A DNA stretch of 64,000 nt. Source: Defluviicoccus sp. bin129. Lineage in GTDB: Bacteria; Pseudomonadota; Alphaproteobacteria; MPNO01. The notes below the pieces were generated by a model, which was not told where the DNA came from, did no database searches, and worked only from the letters and a program-made list of their open reading frames with translations. The stretch is taken from positions 1 to 64,000 of the forward strand of contig MPNO01000001.1 in NCBI GenBank assembly GCA_002239065.1, read 5' to 3'. Position numbers and translations under genes: made by a program. Of this stretch, positions 1-8,254 are shown in pieces. Positions within the stretch are counted from its first letter, which is position 1. The number at the start of each line of letters is the position of its first letter.

Positions 1-280
1 CCATCCGGCGCGGCTCCAGGAAGCCCGGGAAGTAGCTCCCCTTGCGCAGCTTCGGGATCTTCAGAGCGACCGTGCCGGCGCGGGTCTCCCAGCTCCGCTC
101 GCGGTAGCCGTTGCGCTGCGTGATCCGCTCCGGCGAACGCTCGCCGTGAGCGGCGCCGGTCACCCCCTCGACCTCCAGCTCCATCAGCCGCTCGGCCGCG
201 AAGCCGATCATCTCGCGCAGCAGATCGGCGTCGGAGCTCTTCTCCATAAGCCCGCGCAGGGCCATCATGTCGTCGGTCAT
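1..280 (-). CDS. IS256-family transposase, N-terminal part (cut by window edge)
   Basis: Only the first 93 codons are in the window; the gene runs off position 1. The visible protein has features of the IS256 (mutator-type) DDE transposase N-terminus: a [10 protein letters not shown]-like opening, then a stretch ending [20 protein letters not shown] and [10 protein letters not shown], which is the conserved entry of this family. The start at 280 follows a strong GAGGAGGAA ribosome binding site 3-4 bases upstream. The DDE catalytic residues lie outside the window, so activity cannot be judged. The element sits beside a tRNA gene. Confidence 0.85.
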   Translation of the reverse strand, partial: MTDDMMALRGLMEKSSDADLLREMIGFAAERLMELEVEGVTGAAHGERSPERITQRNGYRERSWETRAGTVALKIPKLRKGSYFPGFLEPRRM

Positions 281-475
281 CGTGGTTCCTCCTCAGGTTC
301 GGGTTGGCGTTGCACGACCCAACCCTAAACCGGAACCGCGATGGCCTCCGCTGTGGATAAGCAGCCCGCCGCCGCCAGACTCGCGACGGTCGCGGCGGCG
401 GGCTACTTACCCACAGATACCAACGAAAGCCAGAGCTCCTACACCACGTGTGGGGACACGACCACCCTCTTGGCG
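281..475. mobile_element. Leader and probable terminal region of the IS256-family element
   Basis: This is the non-coding end upstream of the transposase start. It contains a near-perfect long inverted repeat (351-416) and, near 437-460, a CTCCTACACCACGTGTGGGG-type sequence that resembles the ends I associate with IS256-family elements. The outer boundary is uncertain because the other end of the element is not in the window, so terminal inverted repeats and target duplication cannot be compared. No gene is seen between here and the tRNA at 732. Confidence 0.45.
351..416. repeat. 25-bp imperfect inverted repeat containing two DnaA-box-like sequences
   Basis: Arms at 351-375 and 392-416 match at 23 of 25 positions when one is reverse-complemented, with a 16-base spacer. 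The outer part of each arm carries a DnaA-box-like 9-mer in opposite orientation: TTATCCACA on the minus strand at 352-360 and TTACCCACA on the plus strand at 407-415. The inner part is GC-only sequence. It lies 71 bases upstream of the transposase start, so it could form a hairpin in the leader or act as a protein binding site. Confidence 0.7.
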
Positions 476-731
476 CTTGGCGCCGGATTCTCCACATCGG
501 AAACTGATCCCAAAGCCATTTGAAAAGGCTCAGGAGAACGGCTGGGCTCAGGAATTCCACAATGCCGCCGAGCAAGTGACACCGAACCGGCGAATGCCGT
601 CAGTGAGTCCGGTCCCGAATGGGTCGGATGGCTGCATGGATACAGAATTTCTTCGGCGCCTACAGATCGATTTTCCCGGCATGTCCCGTCCGTCGGGAAT
701 TCAGAAACACCGATGAATTCAAGGAATTAGG

Positions 732-807
732 TGGTAGCGGAGGCCGGACTCGAACCAGCGACCCACGGATTATGATTCCGCTGCTCTACCAACTGAGCTA
801 CTCCGCC
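732..807 (-). tRNA. tRNA-Met (CAT), elongator type
   Basis: A full cloverleaf can be drawn on the minus strand: acceptor stem GGCGGAG with CTCCGCT, D arm GCTC/GAGC, anticodon stem GCGGA/TCCGT with loop ATCATAA (anticodon CAT), T arm GCTGG-TTCGAGT-CCGGC, discriminator A and an encoded CCA. The acceptor starts with a G-U pair rather than the unpaired position of initiator tRNA, so this is an elongator Met tRNA; a lysidine-modified Ile(CAT) tRNA is the alternative but the body resembles alphaproteobacterial elongator Met. It lies 38 bases downstream of mnmA on the same strand. Confidence 0.93.
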
Positions 808-845
808 ACCGGAGGGGGACGCTTTACGGCCGGCCCCGGACGGTG

Positions 846-1979
846 TCAAGGACGAAGCGCGGCGGGGCCGTCGGGCGCCCTGCGGATCCAGCCGCCGCCG
901 AGCACCCGCTCGCCGTCATAGAGAACGCAGGCCTGGCCGGGCGCGATACCGCGCTCGGGCGAATCGAGCGCGACGCTGGCGCTGCCGCCCGCGCCGGCGC
1001 GCAGCGTCGCCGCGGCGGGCGGGCGCATCGAGCGGATCTTCGCCTGCACCGCGACCGGGCCGGAGGGCGGTGCGGCGCCGGCGAGCCAGTTGAGCCCGCC
1101 GATGCGGATCTCGCTGCCGGCCAGCGCGTCGCGCGGGCCGACCACGACGCGGCGGGTCGCGGGCTCGGTGCGGACCACGTAGAGGGGCTCGCCGGTGCCG
1201 CCTATGGCGAGCCCGCGGCGCTGCCCGACGGTGAAGTGGACGATCCCGTCATGGCCGCCGAGACGCCGGCCCTGGAGGTCGACGATATCGCCCGGCTCCG
1301 CGGCGCCCGGGCGCAGGCGCTCGACCACGCGGGCATAGCCGCCGCCCGGCACGAAGCAGATGTCCTGGCTGTCCGGCTTGGCGGCCACCGGCAGGGCGAG
1401 ACGCGCGGCCTCCCTGCGCACCGCCTCCTTCCGCATCCCGCCGAGGGGAAAGCGCAGATAGGCGAGCTGGTCCCGCGTGGTCGCGAACAGGAAGTAGCTC
1501 TGGTCGCGGTCGGCATCGACGGCGCGGTGCAGCTCCGGCCCGTCCGGCCCGGCCACACGGCGCACGTAATGTCCGGTCGCCAGCGCATCGGCGCCGAAAT
1601 CGCGCGCCAGCCCCATCAGGTCGCGGAACTTGACGGTCCGGTTGCAGGTCACGCAGGGAACCGGCGTCTCGCCGGCGACGTAGGAGTCCGCGAAGGGCTC
1701 GATCACGCTCTCGCGGAACCGGCTCCGGTAGTCGAGGACGTAGTGCGGGATGCCGATCGCGTCGGCGGCGCGTCTGGCGTCGTAGATGTCCTGGCCGGCG
1801 CAGCACGCCCCCTTGCGCGCCGAAGCGGACCCGTCGTCGTAGAGCTGCAGCGTGACGCCCACCGCCCGGTAGCCCGCCTCCGCGACCAGGGCTGCGGTCA
1901 CCGCGCTGTCGACGCCGCCCGACATGGCGACCGCCACGAGGGTCTCGGCGGGCGGCTTGTCGATGTCGGGCGCGATCAT
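846..1979 (-). CDS. mnmA: tRNA-specific 2-thiouridylase MnmA
   Basis: The enzyme thiolates U34 of Lys, Glu and Gln tRNAs in the cytoplasm, taking sulfur from a persulfide carrier. The 377-residue protein has the ATP pyrophosphatase P-loop SGGVDSA (about 20-26), the catalytic pair Cys109 (in PCVTC) and Cys208 (in [10 protein letters not shown]), and the GHY substrate motif near 136. Length is normal. It is the last gene of a minus-strand operon: cysteine desulfurase, then ferredoxin, then mnmA, with 9-11 base gaps. The neighbours suggest that the desulfurase supplies its sulfur, directly or through a carrier. Confidence 0.96.
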   Translation of the reverse strand: MIAPDIDKPPAETLVAVAMSGGVDSAVTAALVAEAGYRAVGVTLQLYDDGSASARKGACCAGQDIYDARRAADAIGIPHYVLDYRSRFRESVIEPFADSYVAGETPVPCVTCNRTVKFRDLMGLARDFGADALATGHYVRRVAGPDGPELHRAVDADRDQSYFLFATTRDQLAYLRFPLGGMRKEAVRREAARLALPVAAKPDSQDICFVPGGGYARVVERLRPGAAEPGDIVDLQGRRLGGHDGIVHFTVGQRRGLAIGGTGEPLYVVRTEPATRRVVVGPRDALAGSEIRIGGLNWLAGAAPPSGPVAVQAKIRSMRPPAAATLRAGAGGSASVALDSPERGIAPGQACVLYDGERVLGGGWIRRAPDGPAALRP

Positions 1980-1988
1980 GGCGGCGGC

Positions 1989-2321
1989 TCACTCGTCCAT
2001 GTGGTTGACGGTCTCGGTGGGCAAGGTGAGCTCGATTCCGTCGAGCGCCTCGGTGACGACGATCTGGCAGCCGAGGCGCGAGCCCGGCGTCACCCCCCAG
2101 GCGAGGTCGAGCATGTCCTCCTCGTCCTCGCTGGAAGGCGGCAGGCGGTCGTAGTCGGCCTCGCTCAGGATCACATGGCAGGTCGAGCAGGCCATCGAGC
2201 CCTCGCAGGCGCCTTCGACCTCGATACCGTGGGCCCAGGCGATCTCCAGCACCGACCGGCCGGTCTCGGCGTCGATCTCGCGGCGCCCGCCATCGGCCGA
2301 GATGAACGCGATGCGCGGCAC
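1989..2321 (-). CDS. 2Fe-2S ferredoxin, adrenodoxin/ISC type
   Basis: A 110-residue electron carrier. The cluster ligands are Cys39, Cys45, Cys48 and Cys85, giving the C-x5-C-x2-C-x36-C spacing of adrenodoxin-like ferredoxins used in Fe-S cluster assembly. No ATG fits: the reading frame upstream belongs to the desulfurase, and a GTG at 2321 with AGGGG eight bases before it is the best start. The gene sits between the cysteine desulfurase (stop 11 bases upstream) and mnmA. Its exact partner is unknown; electron supply to sulfur mobilisation is inferred from position. Confidence 0.9.
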   Translation of the reverse strand: MPRIAFISADGGRREIDAETGRSVLEIAWAHGIEVEGACEGSMACSTCHVILSEADYDRLPPSSEDEEDMLDLAWGVTPGSRLGCQIVVTEALDGIELTLPTETVNHMDE

Positions 2322-2332
2322 CGGCCGGCCCC

Positions 2333-3445
2333 TCAGGCGACGCGGCGCGCGGTGCGGTCGCGCAGCCGCGCCCAGGCGGCGACAAAGCGGTCGACCTCGC
2401 CGGCGGTGGTCCGCCAGCCGAGGCTGACGCGGAGCGCGCACATCGCCGCGTCCTCGTCCACGCCCATCGCGGCGAGCACGTAAGGCGGGCGCACCCTGCC
2501 CGACGAGCAGGCGGAGCCGGCGCTGACCGCGATACCGTCGAGGTCCATGGCGATCACCTGCGCCGCGCTCTCGCAGCCCGGCATGACCGCCATCGAGGTG
2601 TTGGGGAGCCTCGGCGCGGCGGCGCCCGGCATCCAGGCGCCCGGATCGAGCGCGCGGATTTCCGCCTCCATCCGGTCGCGCAGCGCGGACAGGCGGGCGA
2701 ACTCGTCCAGCCGCTGCGCCGCGATCTCCGCCGCGCGGCCGAATCCGGCGATCCCGGCGACGTTCTCGGTGCCGGCGCGCCGGCCGCGCTCCTGCCCGCC
2801 GCCATGGATCAGCGGCGCCGCGCCGTCGGGGTCGCGCAACACCAGCGCGCCGACGCCCTGGGGCCCGCCCAGCTTGTGCGCGGAGACGGCGTAGCTGTCC
2901 GCCCCGAGCGCCGCGGCGTCGACCGGGATCTTGCCCGCCGCCTGGACCGCGTCGCAATGGACGCGGGCGCCGTGCCGCCGCGCCGCCGCGACCGCCCCGG
3001 CGACCGGCTGGACGACCCCGGTCTCGTTGTTGGCCAGCATGACGGCGACCAAAGCGGGGCGCGGAGCCGCGGCGAGCGCGCGGTCCAGCGCTTCCAGGTC
3101 GATGACGCCGTCGGCGGTGACCGGCAGCCGGACCGCCCGCTCGTCGGCCGACAGCGCCGATTCGTGTTCGATCGCCGAGACCAGCACCCGCGCGGCGCCG
3201 CAACAGCGGATCGCCTGGTTGTTGGCCTCGGTGCCGCCGCCGGTGAAGACGATCCCGGCCGGGTCCGCGCCAACCAGCCGGGCGACCGACTGGCGCGCCT
3301 GCTCGACGCGCGCCCGCGCGGCCCGGCCCGGCGCGTGGATCGACGAGGCGTTGGCGCCCGCGCGCATCGCCTCGGCCGCCGCCTCGGCGGCTTCGGGCCA
3401 CATCGGCGCGCTCGCGTTATAGTCCAGATAGACGGTGGCGTTCAT
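2333..3445 (-). CDS. Cysteine desulfurase, NifS/IscS class V aminotransferase family
   Basis: A PLP enzyme converting cysteine to alanine and an enzyme-bound persulfide. The 370-residue sequence shows the PLP lysine in SAHK (Lys191), the His of IEHES (about 93), the GGGQERG substrate motif near 216 and the active Cys313 in SAGSACSSG. It is somewhat shorter than E. coli IscS and closer to the NifS-like group I enzymes found alone in alphaproteobacteria. It heads the operon with ferredoxin and mnmA. IscU, IscA and IscR are not in the window, so a role in tRNA thiolation fits better than general cluster assembly. Confidence 0.93.
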   Translation of the reverse strand: MNATVYLDYNASAPMWPEAAEAAAEAMRAGANASSIHAPGRAARARVEQARQSVARLVGADPAGIVFTGGGTEANNQAIRCCGAARVLVSAIEHESALSADERAVRLPVTADGVIDLEALDRALAAAPRPALVAVMLANNETGVVQPVAGAVAAARRHGARVHCDAVQAAGKIPVDAAALGADSYAVSAHKLGGPQGVGALVLRDPDGAAPLIHGGGQERGRRAGTENVAGIAGFGRAAEIAAQRLDEFARLSALRDRMEAEIRALDPGAWMPGAAAPRLPNTSMAVMPGCESAAQVIAMDLDGIAVSAGSACSSGRVRPPYVLAAMGVDEDAAMCALRVSLGWRTTAGEVDRFVAAWARLRDRTARRVA

Positions 3446-3582
3446 GCTGCGTCTTCCGCGCCGGTCCGCTCGAACGGATCCGACGTCCTTGAAGTCCGGT
3501 GCCGCGGTTGTGATATAAACGCTGACGCGTTCGCGGGCGCAGTATTCACCGTCCGCGCCAGCCTACCAACCGGCGGCGTCGC

Positions 3583-3611
3583 AAACCTAGTTGCGCGTCC
3601 TGACCTGTCAA
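3583..3611 (-). promoter_or_regulatory. Candidate sigma-70 promoter for the desulfurase operon
   Basis: On the minus strand TTGACA (3611-3606) is followed after 16 bases by TAGGTT. It lies in the 213-base divergent gap between the desulfurase and the hydrolase, about 135 bases before the desulfurase start. The -35 is perfect, the -10 is weak. No transcription data are available. Confidence 0.4.
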
Positions 3612-3658
3612 CCGCCGATCGTGCCGGGCAGAGTCCAGGCGAGGAGGAATTTTCAGCC

Positions 3659-4321
3659 ATGCCCGAGGTCATTTTCAACGGCCCCGAGGGACGGCTGGAA
3701 GGCCGCTACTACCACAGCAAGACGCCCAACGCGCCGATCGCGATCCTGCTCCACCCGCACCCGCAATATGGCGGGACGATGAACAACCGTGTGGTGTTCC
3801 AGGCGTTCCAGGTGTTCACCAGGCGCGGGTTCTCGGCGCTGCGCTTCAACTTCCGCGGGGTCGGGCGGTCGCGCGGCGTCTATGACGAGGGGCTCGGCGA
3901 ACTCAGCGACGCGGCGGCGGCACTGGACTGGCTGCAATCCTGCAACCCCGACACGCCGCAATGCTGGATCGGCGGGTTCTCCTTCGGCGCCTGGATCGGC
4001 ATGCAGCTGCTGATGCGCCGGCCGGAGATCACCAGCTTCATCTCCATCGCGCCGCCGGCGAGCCTCTACGACTTCTCGTTCCTCGCGCCCTGCCCGTGCT
4101 CGGGCCTGTTCCTGCACGGCGATGCCGACCAGCAGGTGCCGCAGGAATCGGTCGCCGAGCTGGCGGACCACCTCTCCAACCAGCGCGGCGTGACCATCGA
4201 CTACCGGGTGATCGGCGGCGCCGACCATTTCTTCAACGAGCATCTCGACGTGCTCACCGGGCACATGGAAGACTATCTCGACAAACACCACGGCCCGGTC
4301 GGCGGGGACGCGGAAGACTGA
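3659..4321 (+). CDS. Alpha/beta hydrolase (DLH-like fold)
   Basis: A 220-residue soluble hydrolase. It shows an HPHPQYGG oxyanion segment (about 32-39), nucleophile elbow GGFSFG with Ser108, an HGDAD acid motif in the third quarter and a late ADHFF histidine, so the Ser-Asp-His triad is complete. No signal peptide. The start at 3659 has a strong GAGGAGG site upstream. Members of this group are common in alphaproteobacteria next to cysteine desulfurase genes but the substrate is not known. The last 29 bases of the gene are repeated at 5131-5159 with one mismatch. Confidence 0.85.
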   Translation: MPEVIFNGPEGRLEGRYYHSKTPNAPIAILLHPHPQYGGTMNNRVVFQAFQVFTRRGFSALRFNFRGVGRSRGVYDEGLGELSDAAAALDWLQSCNPDTPQCWIGGFSFGAWIGMQLLMRRPEITSFISIAPPASLYDFSFLAPCPCSGLFLHGDADQQVPQESVAELADHLSNQRGVTIDYRVIGGADHFFNEHLDVLTGHMEDYLDKHHGPVGGDAED

Positions 4322-4422
4322 ACGCGCGCCAGTTCGTCGATCCCGCGCGGGGACACAATGTCGATCGGCTCGACTTTGCTCCGGGAAGCGGGTGGGGGCG
4401 TTCGCAGGGCGAGGGGGCCGGG

Positions 4423-4677
4423 TCAGTAGGCCGAGTCGCGCCGGTGGATGCGGATGATTTCCACCTCTCCCAGGTCCTCGTCGATGAGGATGATGATGCG
4501 ATGAGGGCCGACGCGGATGCGCCGACGGGGAGGTGTCGTGTTGACGATGCGGGCGACGTCAGCGTGGCCGGTTTCGCAAAAGCGGTGAAGTGCTCGCAAG
4601 ATCCTTTGCGCGGCGATGCGGTCGAGGGCGTCGAGGTCTCTGTCCGCGGCTCGGGTCCAGATCAACCGCCATTTCAT
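4423..4677 (-). CDS. RelE/ParE-type toxin of a type II toxin-antitoxin module
   Basis: An 84-residue basic protein opening MKWRLIWTRAADRDLDALD and ending with RIRVGPHRIIILIDEDLGEV, the pattern of the RelE/ParE fold (N-terminal helices, then a beta-sheet with conserved Arg near a G-x-H-R-I motif). RelE relatives cut mRNA on the ribosome and ParE relatives block gyrase; which applies cannot be read from the sequence. It overlaps the antitoxin by four bases (ATGA), so translation is probably coupled, with the antitoxin first. Confidence 0.82.
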   Translation of the reverse strand: MKWRLIWTRAADRDLDALDRIAAQRILRALHRFCETGHADVARIVNTTPPRRRIRVGPHRIIILIDEDLGEVEIIRIHRRDSAY

Positions 4678-4955
4678 AGCCCGTGCTTGCGCAGAATTTG
4701 CGCATGGGGGACGCGGTTGCCGGCTCGGAGATCGCGAATGGCGTCGTCCACGCCCTGTTGTTCTTCGTCGCTGAAGGGTTCCTCGACGTCGGGGGCGGAA
4801 CGGATCGCATCGAGGACCGGGTCGTCCTGGTTGCACAGGGATTGGAGGTAGCGCTCGGCCGCCTGGAGTTGTTCCTCGGGCAGCCGGTCGATGAGCTTGT
4901 GCAGGCGATTCTTCGGTAGCGGATCCATGGCGGGAGATCCGTGGGTGCTGATCAT
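4674..4955 (-). CDS. Antitoxin of the RelE-type module
   Basis: A small acidic protein preceding the RelE-like toxin. From the MDPLPKNRL start (4928) it would be 84 residues; the upstream ATG at 4955 gives 93 residues and has a better ribosome binding site (GGCGAGG), so I prefer it. The body has a predicted helical segment (LHKLIDRLPEEQLQAAERYL) followed by an acidic C-terminal part ending LRKHGL, which likely wraps the toxin. No classic DNA-binding fold is obvious. Its upstream region is the duplicated mosaic at 5048-5159. Confidence 0.75.
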   Translation of the reverse strand: MISTHGSPAMDPLPKNRLHKLIDRLPEEQLQAAERYLQSLCNQDDPVLDAIRSAPDVEEPFSDEEQQGVDDAIRDLRAGNRVPHAQILRKHGL

Positions 4956-5047
4956 TGTGCGCCTCGCCGAAGTTAGGGCCGGACGGCGGATACGTCCAGT
5001 CGGCGCTGCGTCGGTGCGGTTTTCTGCCGGAACGCGCGGCGGCGGCG

Positions 5048-5159
5048 AGGGCCAATGCAGCCTGCCGCCGGTCGTCGGCCCGGCCACCGCATCGAGGCCG
5101 AAATCGAGCCGGTCGAGCGATTTGGGCGGCGCCCGGTCGGCGGGGACGTGGAAGACTGA
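5048..5159. repeat. Mosaic of duplicated anmK and hydrolase fragments
   Basis: This 112-base stretch is built from three pieces found nearby, all in the same orientation. Bases 5048-5074 equal 6171-6197 (27 of 27, the anmK 3' end). Bases 5078-5139 equal 6492-6553 (62 of 62, inside anmK). Bases 5131-5159 equal 4293-4321 (28 of 29, the hydrolase 3' end). The last two pieces share the 9-mer GCCCGGTCG at their joint, which also occurs at both source sites. The rest of 4956-5322 contains no gene that I can support. Confidence 0.93.
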
Positions 5160-5254
5160 GCACGCGACTGGGCGTGCCTTGCCATGCCGAATCCCCAATC
5201 GAGTTCCTTCGCGCCCGCGCGGCATCGGCACTTTGGCGATGCCCAAAGGACCGA

Positions 5255-5306
5255 TTGACACGCTATCTGTCGAATTATATCCGTAAATGACATGATCTAG
5301 TTCATT
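5255..5306 (+). promoter_or_regulatory. Candidate promoter and operator of the VapBC module
   Basis: TTGACA at 5255-5260 lies upstream of an AT-rich stretch (TTATAT, 5275-5280, spacing short at 14). A 21-bp near-palindrome follows at 5286-5306, with AATGA and TCATT ends, overlapping the likely transcription start and 16 bases before the antitoxin ATG. AbrB-type antitoxins usually repress their own promoter by binding such palindromes. The region is conspicuously AT-rich for this genome. Confidence 0.45.
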
Positions 5307-5322
5307 ATCGAAGGAGATTCCG

Positions 5323-5796
5323 ATGGTGAACCATTCAGATATGTCTGCGGTCGCGCACGGGTTGCCGACGAAAGCGGCAAAAATCCGGGCCTTGGACGCG
5401 GCAGGCTACGCCCGCGCCGATATCGCACGCTTCCTCGAAATCCGGTACCAGCATGTCCGCAACGTATTGCTCCGGGGCACGCCGAAGACCGCACAGGGCG
5501 CGGCGGCGGCGGTCGGCGCGCGAAGCGACGATCGGATCGAGGTCAAGATCGGTCCGGGCGGCCGTGTCGTCATTCCGGCGGCCTTTCGCGAGGCGATGGA
5601 GGCGGGAGAAGGCGATACGCTGGTCGCGGTGATCGACAGGGACGGCGTCGTCCGGCTGACCAGCGCTTCGGCCGCCTTGCGCATGGCCCGGCGAATTCTC
5701 TCCGCTGCGATCCCCGCCGATGTCAGCCTGTCGGACTCGCTGATCGCGGACCGGCGGCGGGAAGCGGCGCGCGAGGCCGGGTCCGGCGATGCCTGA
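5323..5796 (+). CDS. AbrB/SpoVT-type antitoxin (VapB-like) with extra N-terminal HTH-like region
   Basis: A 157-residue antitoxin. The C-terminal half (from about 65) has the swapped-hairpin AbrB pattern IEVKIGPGGRVVIPAAFREA followed by the EGDTLVAVID strand. The N-terminal 50 residues, with TKAAKIRALDAAGYARADIARFLEIRYQHVRNVLLRG-type helix spacing, look like a helix-turn-helix of the kind found in resolvase-like proteins. The start is supported by AAGGAGA seven bases upstream. It overlaps the PIN toxin by eight bases. The double DNA-binding architecture would let it bind its own operator strongly; this is inference. Confidence 0.82.
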   Translation: MVNHSDMSAVAHGLPTKAAKIRALDAAGYARADIARFLEIRYQHVRNVLLRGTPKTAQGAAAAVGARSDDRIEVKIGPGGRVVIPAAFREAMEAGEGDTLVAVIDRDGVVRLTSASAALRMARRILSAAIPADVSLSDSLIADRRREAAREAGSGDA

Positions 5797-6172
5797 AGCG
5801 GTTTTGGATGCGTCGGCCGTGCTGGCGGTGCTCAACGGGGAGCCGGGCGGAGAAACGGTCCGGCCCGTCCTGCACGACAGCGTGATTTCCACTGTGAACC
5901 TGTCGGAGGTCATCTCCAAGCTGGTGGAAAACGGCGTCGACGGTCGGACGGCCGTTCGATTGACCGACGCGCAGCCCTTCCGCCCGATGGATCACACGCT
6001 GGGTCTGGCGCGGATAGCCGGCACGCTTCGCGCGGAGACCCGGGCGGCCGGCCTGTCGCTCGGCGACCGCGCCTGTCTCGCCCTGGCGCTCGCCATGGAG
6101 CTGCCGGTATACACCGCCGACCGGGCATGGCAGGGGTTGCCGCTCGACATAGAGGTCCGGCCGATCCGTTAG
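5789..6172 (+). CDS. PIN-domain ribonuclease toxin, VapC type
   Basis: A 127-residue PIN domain. The acidic metal-binding residues are in place: Asp7 (VLDASA), Glu40 (NLSE), Asp93 (SLGDRACLAL) and Asp111 (TADRAW). VapC toxins cleave tRNA or rRNA; the target here is unknown. Translation is coupled to the antitoxin by overlap. The stop codon interlocks with the anmK stop: TAG at 6170-6172 on this strand and TAA at 6171-6169 on the other, so there is no room for a terminator between the genes. Confidence 0.9.
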   Translation: MPEAVLDASAVLAVLNGEPGGETVRPVLHDSVISTVNLSEVISKLVENGVDGRTAVRLTDAQPFRPMDHTLGLARIAGTLRAETRAAGLSLGDRACLALALAMELPVYTADRAWQGLPLDIEVRPIR

Positions 6173-7248
6173 GGCCAATGCAGCCTGCCGCCGGTCGCCG
6201 GCGCGGCGACGCCGGTGGTCGTGGGCAGGCTGAGCGGGAGTGCGCGCCGGCTGCGCATCGCGAGAAAGGCGAAGGCCTGCGCCTCCAGCGCGTCGCCCTC
6301 CCAGCCGAGCGCCTCGACCGGGTCGCAGGGAACCCCCAGCCGGGCGGAAAGCCGCGCCATGACGACCGGGTTGCGGCGCCCCCCGCCGGCGACCAGCCAG
6401 CGTTCCGGCGGCGCGGGCAGGTGGGCGGCGGCGCGCGCGACGGCGGCGGCGGTGACGTCGGCCAGCGTCGCCGCGCCGTCCGCCGCCGACAGCCCGGCCA
6501 CCGCATCGAGGCCGAAATCGAGCCGGTCGAGCGATTTGGGCGGCGCCCGGTCGAACCAGGGATCGGCGAGGTAGCGCGCCACCGCCTCCCGCGCGACCCG
6601 CCCCGTCGCGGCCAGCGCGCCGTCCTCGTCGTAGCGCCGCCCGGTGCGACGCTCCACCCACTGGTCGAGCAGCGCGTTGCCGGGTCCAGTATCGAAGGCG
6701 ACGGGCGGGCCGTCCCCGCCGACCCAGGTCAGGTTCGCCATGCCGCCGATATTGAGGACCGCGACCGGTGCCTCGACATCGGCGAGAAGGGCCACGTGGT
6801 AGAGCGGCGCGAGCGGCGCCCCCTGCCCGCCCGCCGCCACGTCGGCGCCGCGGAAATCGTCGACCACCGGAATCCCCAGCATGCGCGCGAGCGCCCCGCC
6901 GTCGCCGATCTGCACGGTCACCCCCTCGCCCGGGCGATGGTCGATCGTGTGGCCGTGAAACCCGACGAGCGAGGGTGCCGGATGGCCGGCGGGAAGCCCG
7001 GCGAGGAGGTCCCGCACCGCATCGGCGTGCCTGCGGGTAAGCTCGGCCTCGACCGCCTCGTAGCCCGACGGCCGGCCGAGCGTCGCGGCGAGCCGGGCGC
7101 GGAACGCCGCTTGGTAGGGGAATGTCGCCGCCTCTCCGAAGGCGCGGATTGTCTCGCCGTCGGTCTCGATCAGCGCCGCGTCGATGCCGTCGAGCGAGGT
7201 GCCGCTCATCAGCCCGACGACCCAGGCGTGGCCCTCCGCCGCGGCCAT
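6169..7248 (-). CDS. anmK: Anhydro-N-acetylmuramic acid kinase
   Basis: AnmK converts anhydroMurNAc plus ATP and water to MurNAc-6-phosphate in cell-wall recycling. The 359-residue protein has the family opening [14 protein letters not shown], the GFHGHTIDH region, the [11 protein letters not shown] motif and the [11 protein letters not shown] motif, then an ASKHA-type second nucleotide site near LVAGGGRRN. The start at 7248 is chosen because it lies just after the stop of the upstream deacetylase gene (16-base gap). Two pieces of its 3' half are duplicated at 5048-5139, downstream of the RelE-type module. Confidence 0.95.
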   Translation of the reverse strand: MAAAEGHAWVVGLMSGTSLDGIDAALIETDGETIRAFGEAATFPYQAAFRARLAATLGRPSGYEAVEAELTRRHADAVRDLLAGLPAGHPAPSLVGFHGHTIDHRPGEGVTVQIGDGGALARMLGIPVVDDFRGADVAAGGQGAPLAPLYHVALLADVEAPVAVLNIGGMANLTWVGGDGPPVAFDTGPGNALLDQWVERRTGRRYDEDGALAATGRVAREAVARYLADPWFDRAPPKSLDRLDFGLDAVAGLSAADGAATLADVTAAAVARAAAHLPAPPERWLVAGGGRRNPVVMARLSARLGVPCDPVEALGWEGDALEAQAFAFLAMRSRRALPLSLPTTTGVAAPATGGRLHWP

Positions 7249-7264
7249 GCCCGCCGACCCGCGG

Positions 7265-8134
7265 TCAGTTCCCGGGGTCGGTGGAGAGATAGTGGTCGAC
7301 GATCTCCGACCCGGTGGCGCGCCACACGCCTTCATGGGCGCAGATATAGTCCAGCCCGCCTTCGAGCGCGCCGATCCGGTGCGGCATGCCGATGACGAAC
7401 GGGTGGAGGCAGATCGCCATCACCCGGCCCGACTCGGCCCCCTCGCGGTACAGCACGTCGAACTGGCGCTTGATCATGGTCTCGAATTCTTCCGCCGTCC
7501 GCCCCATGCGGATCATCGCCGGCAGGTCGTTGATCTCGCCCGAATAGGGGATCGAACAGATCTGCCGCCCGTCGACATCCATCCGGTAGGGCTGGTCGTC
7601 GTTGATCCAGTCGGCGACATAGTCCGCGCCGTTGTCGATCAGGTAGTCGAGCGTGTGCCAGCTCTCCTGCAGCCCCGACGACAGCCAGCCGCGCGGCCGG
7701 GACCCGGTCGCGGCCTCGATCCGATCGAAGACGCGCTTCACGGTGTCGCGCTCGGCCTCCGGTTCCATGTGGTGGAGGTAGCGCGAATTGCTCTCGTTGT
7801 GCCCCATGAACTCCCAGCCCAGCGCCCTGGCGTCCTCGACGATCTCGGGGTGGTCGTCGCAGACCTCGGAGTTGAGGGCGACGGTGCCCCTGACGCCGTG
7901 GCGCTCCAGCACCTCCATGATGCGGAACACGCCGACCCGCGCGCCGTAGTCGCGCGGCGCCCAGTTGATGATGTCGGGCGCCATCCCGGTGCCGCCCGGG
8001 ACCGGTTCGTCGAGCGGGAAGATCTCGATATTGGGGATCACCCAGAGGGCGAGCCGCGCCCCGCCGGGCCAGACGAGCTTCTTGCGCCGGTTGATGGGGA
8101 TATAGGGGAAGGGCCCGCTGCGGCTGGGTTCCAT
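7265..8134 (-). CDS. Polysaccharide deacetylase family protein (PuuE/PgdA-like)
   Basis: A 289-residue NodB-fold hydrolase. It opens with the [11 protein letters not shown] strand typical of the PuuE/PgdA-like group rather than secreted chitin deacetylases, and lacks a signal peptide. [10 protein letters not shown] is the expected metal and catalytic segment, and LHPFVIG near the C-terminus is the last conserved His motif. Relatives act on allantoin or cell-wall sugars; the substrate cannot be decided. A good site (AAAGGAAG) precedes the ATG at 8134. It is cotranscribed with anmK, which slightly favours a cell-wall sugar role. Confidence 0.82.
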   Translation of the reverse strand: MEPSRSGPFPYIPINRRKKLVWPGGARLALWVIPNIEIFPLDEPVPGGTGMAPDIINWAPRDYGARVGVFRIMEVLERHGVRGTVALNSEVCDDHPEIVEDARALGWEFMGHNESNSRYLHHMEPEAERDTVKRVFDRIEAATGSRPRGWLSSGLQESWHTLDYLIDNGADYVADWINDDQPYRMDVDGRQICSIPYSGEINDLPAMIRMGRTAEEFETMIKRQFDVLYREGAESGRVMAICLHPFVIGMPHRIGALEGGLDYICAHEGVWRATGSEIVDHYLSTDPGN

Positions 8135-8254
8135 GGTCGTCTTCCTTTGTTTCTCGGACGGCCGGATGTTAAACCGGCCGGCGAAGCGGGCGCCAACGGT
8201 TTCGGGCAGCGAGACGGTCGTGCCGGAGCGCGGCCGCGTCTTTTGGAGACAGCG

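Noticed and set aside
267-716. Open frame of 149 codons between the IS end and the tRNA
   Set aside because: No recognisable protein features; it runs through the inverted repeat and the element boundary.
4674-5261. A 195-residue version of the RelE-module antitoxin
   Set aside because: The upstream extension reads through the duplicated anmK/hydrolase fragments and cannot be part of an antitoxin.
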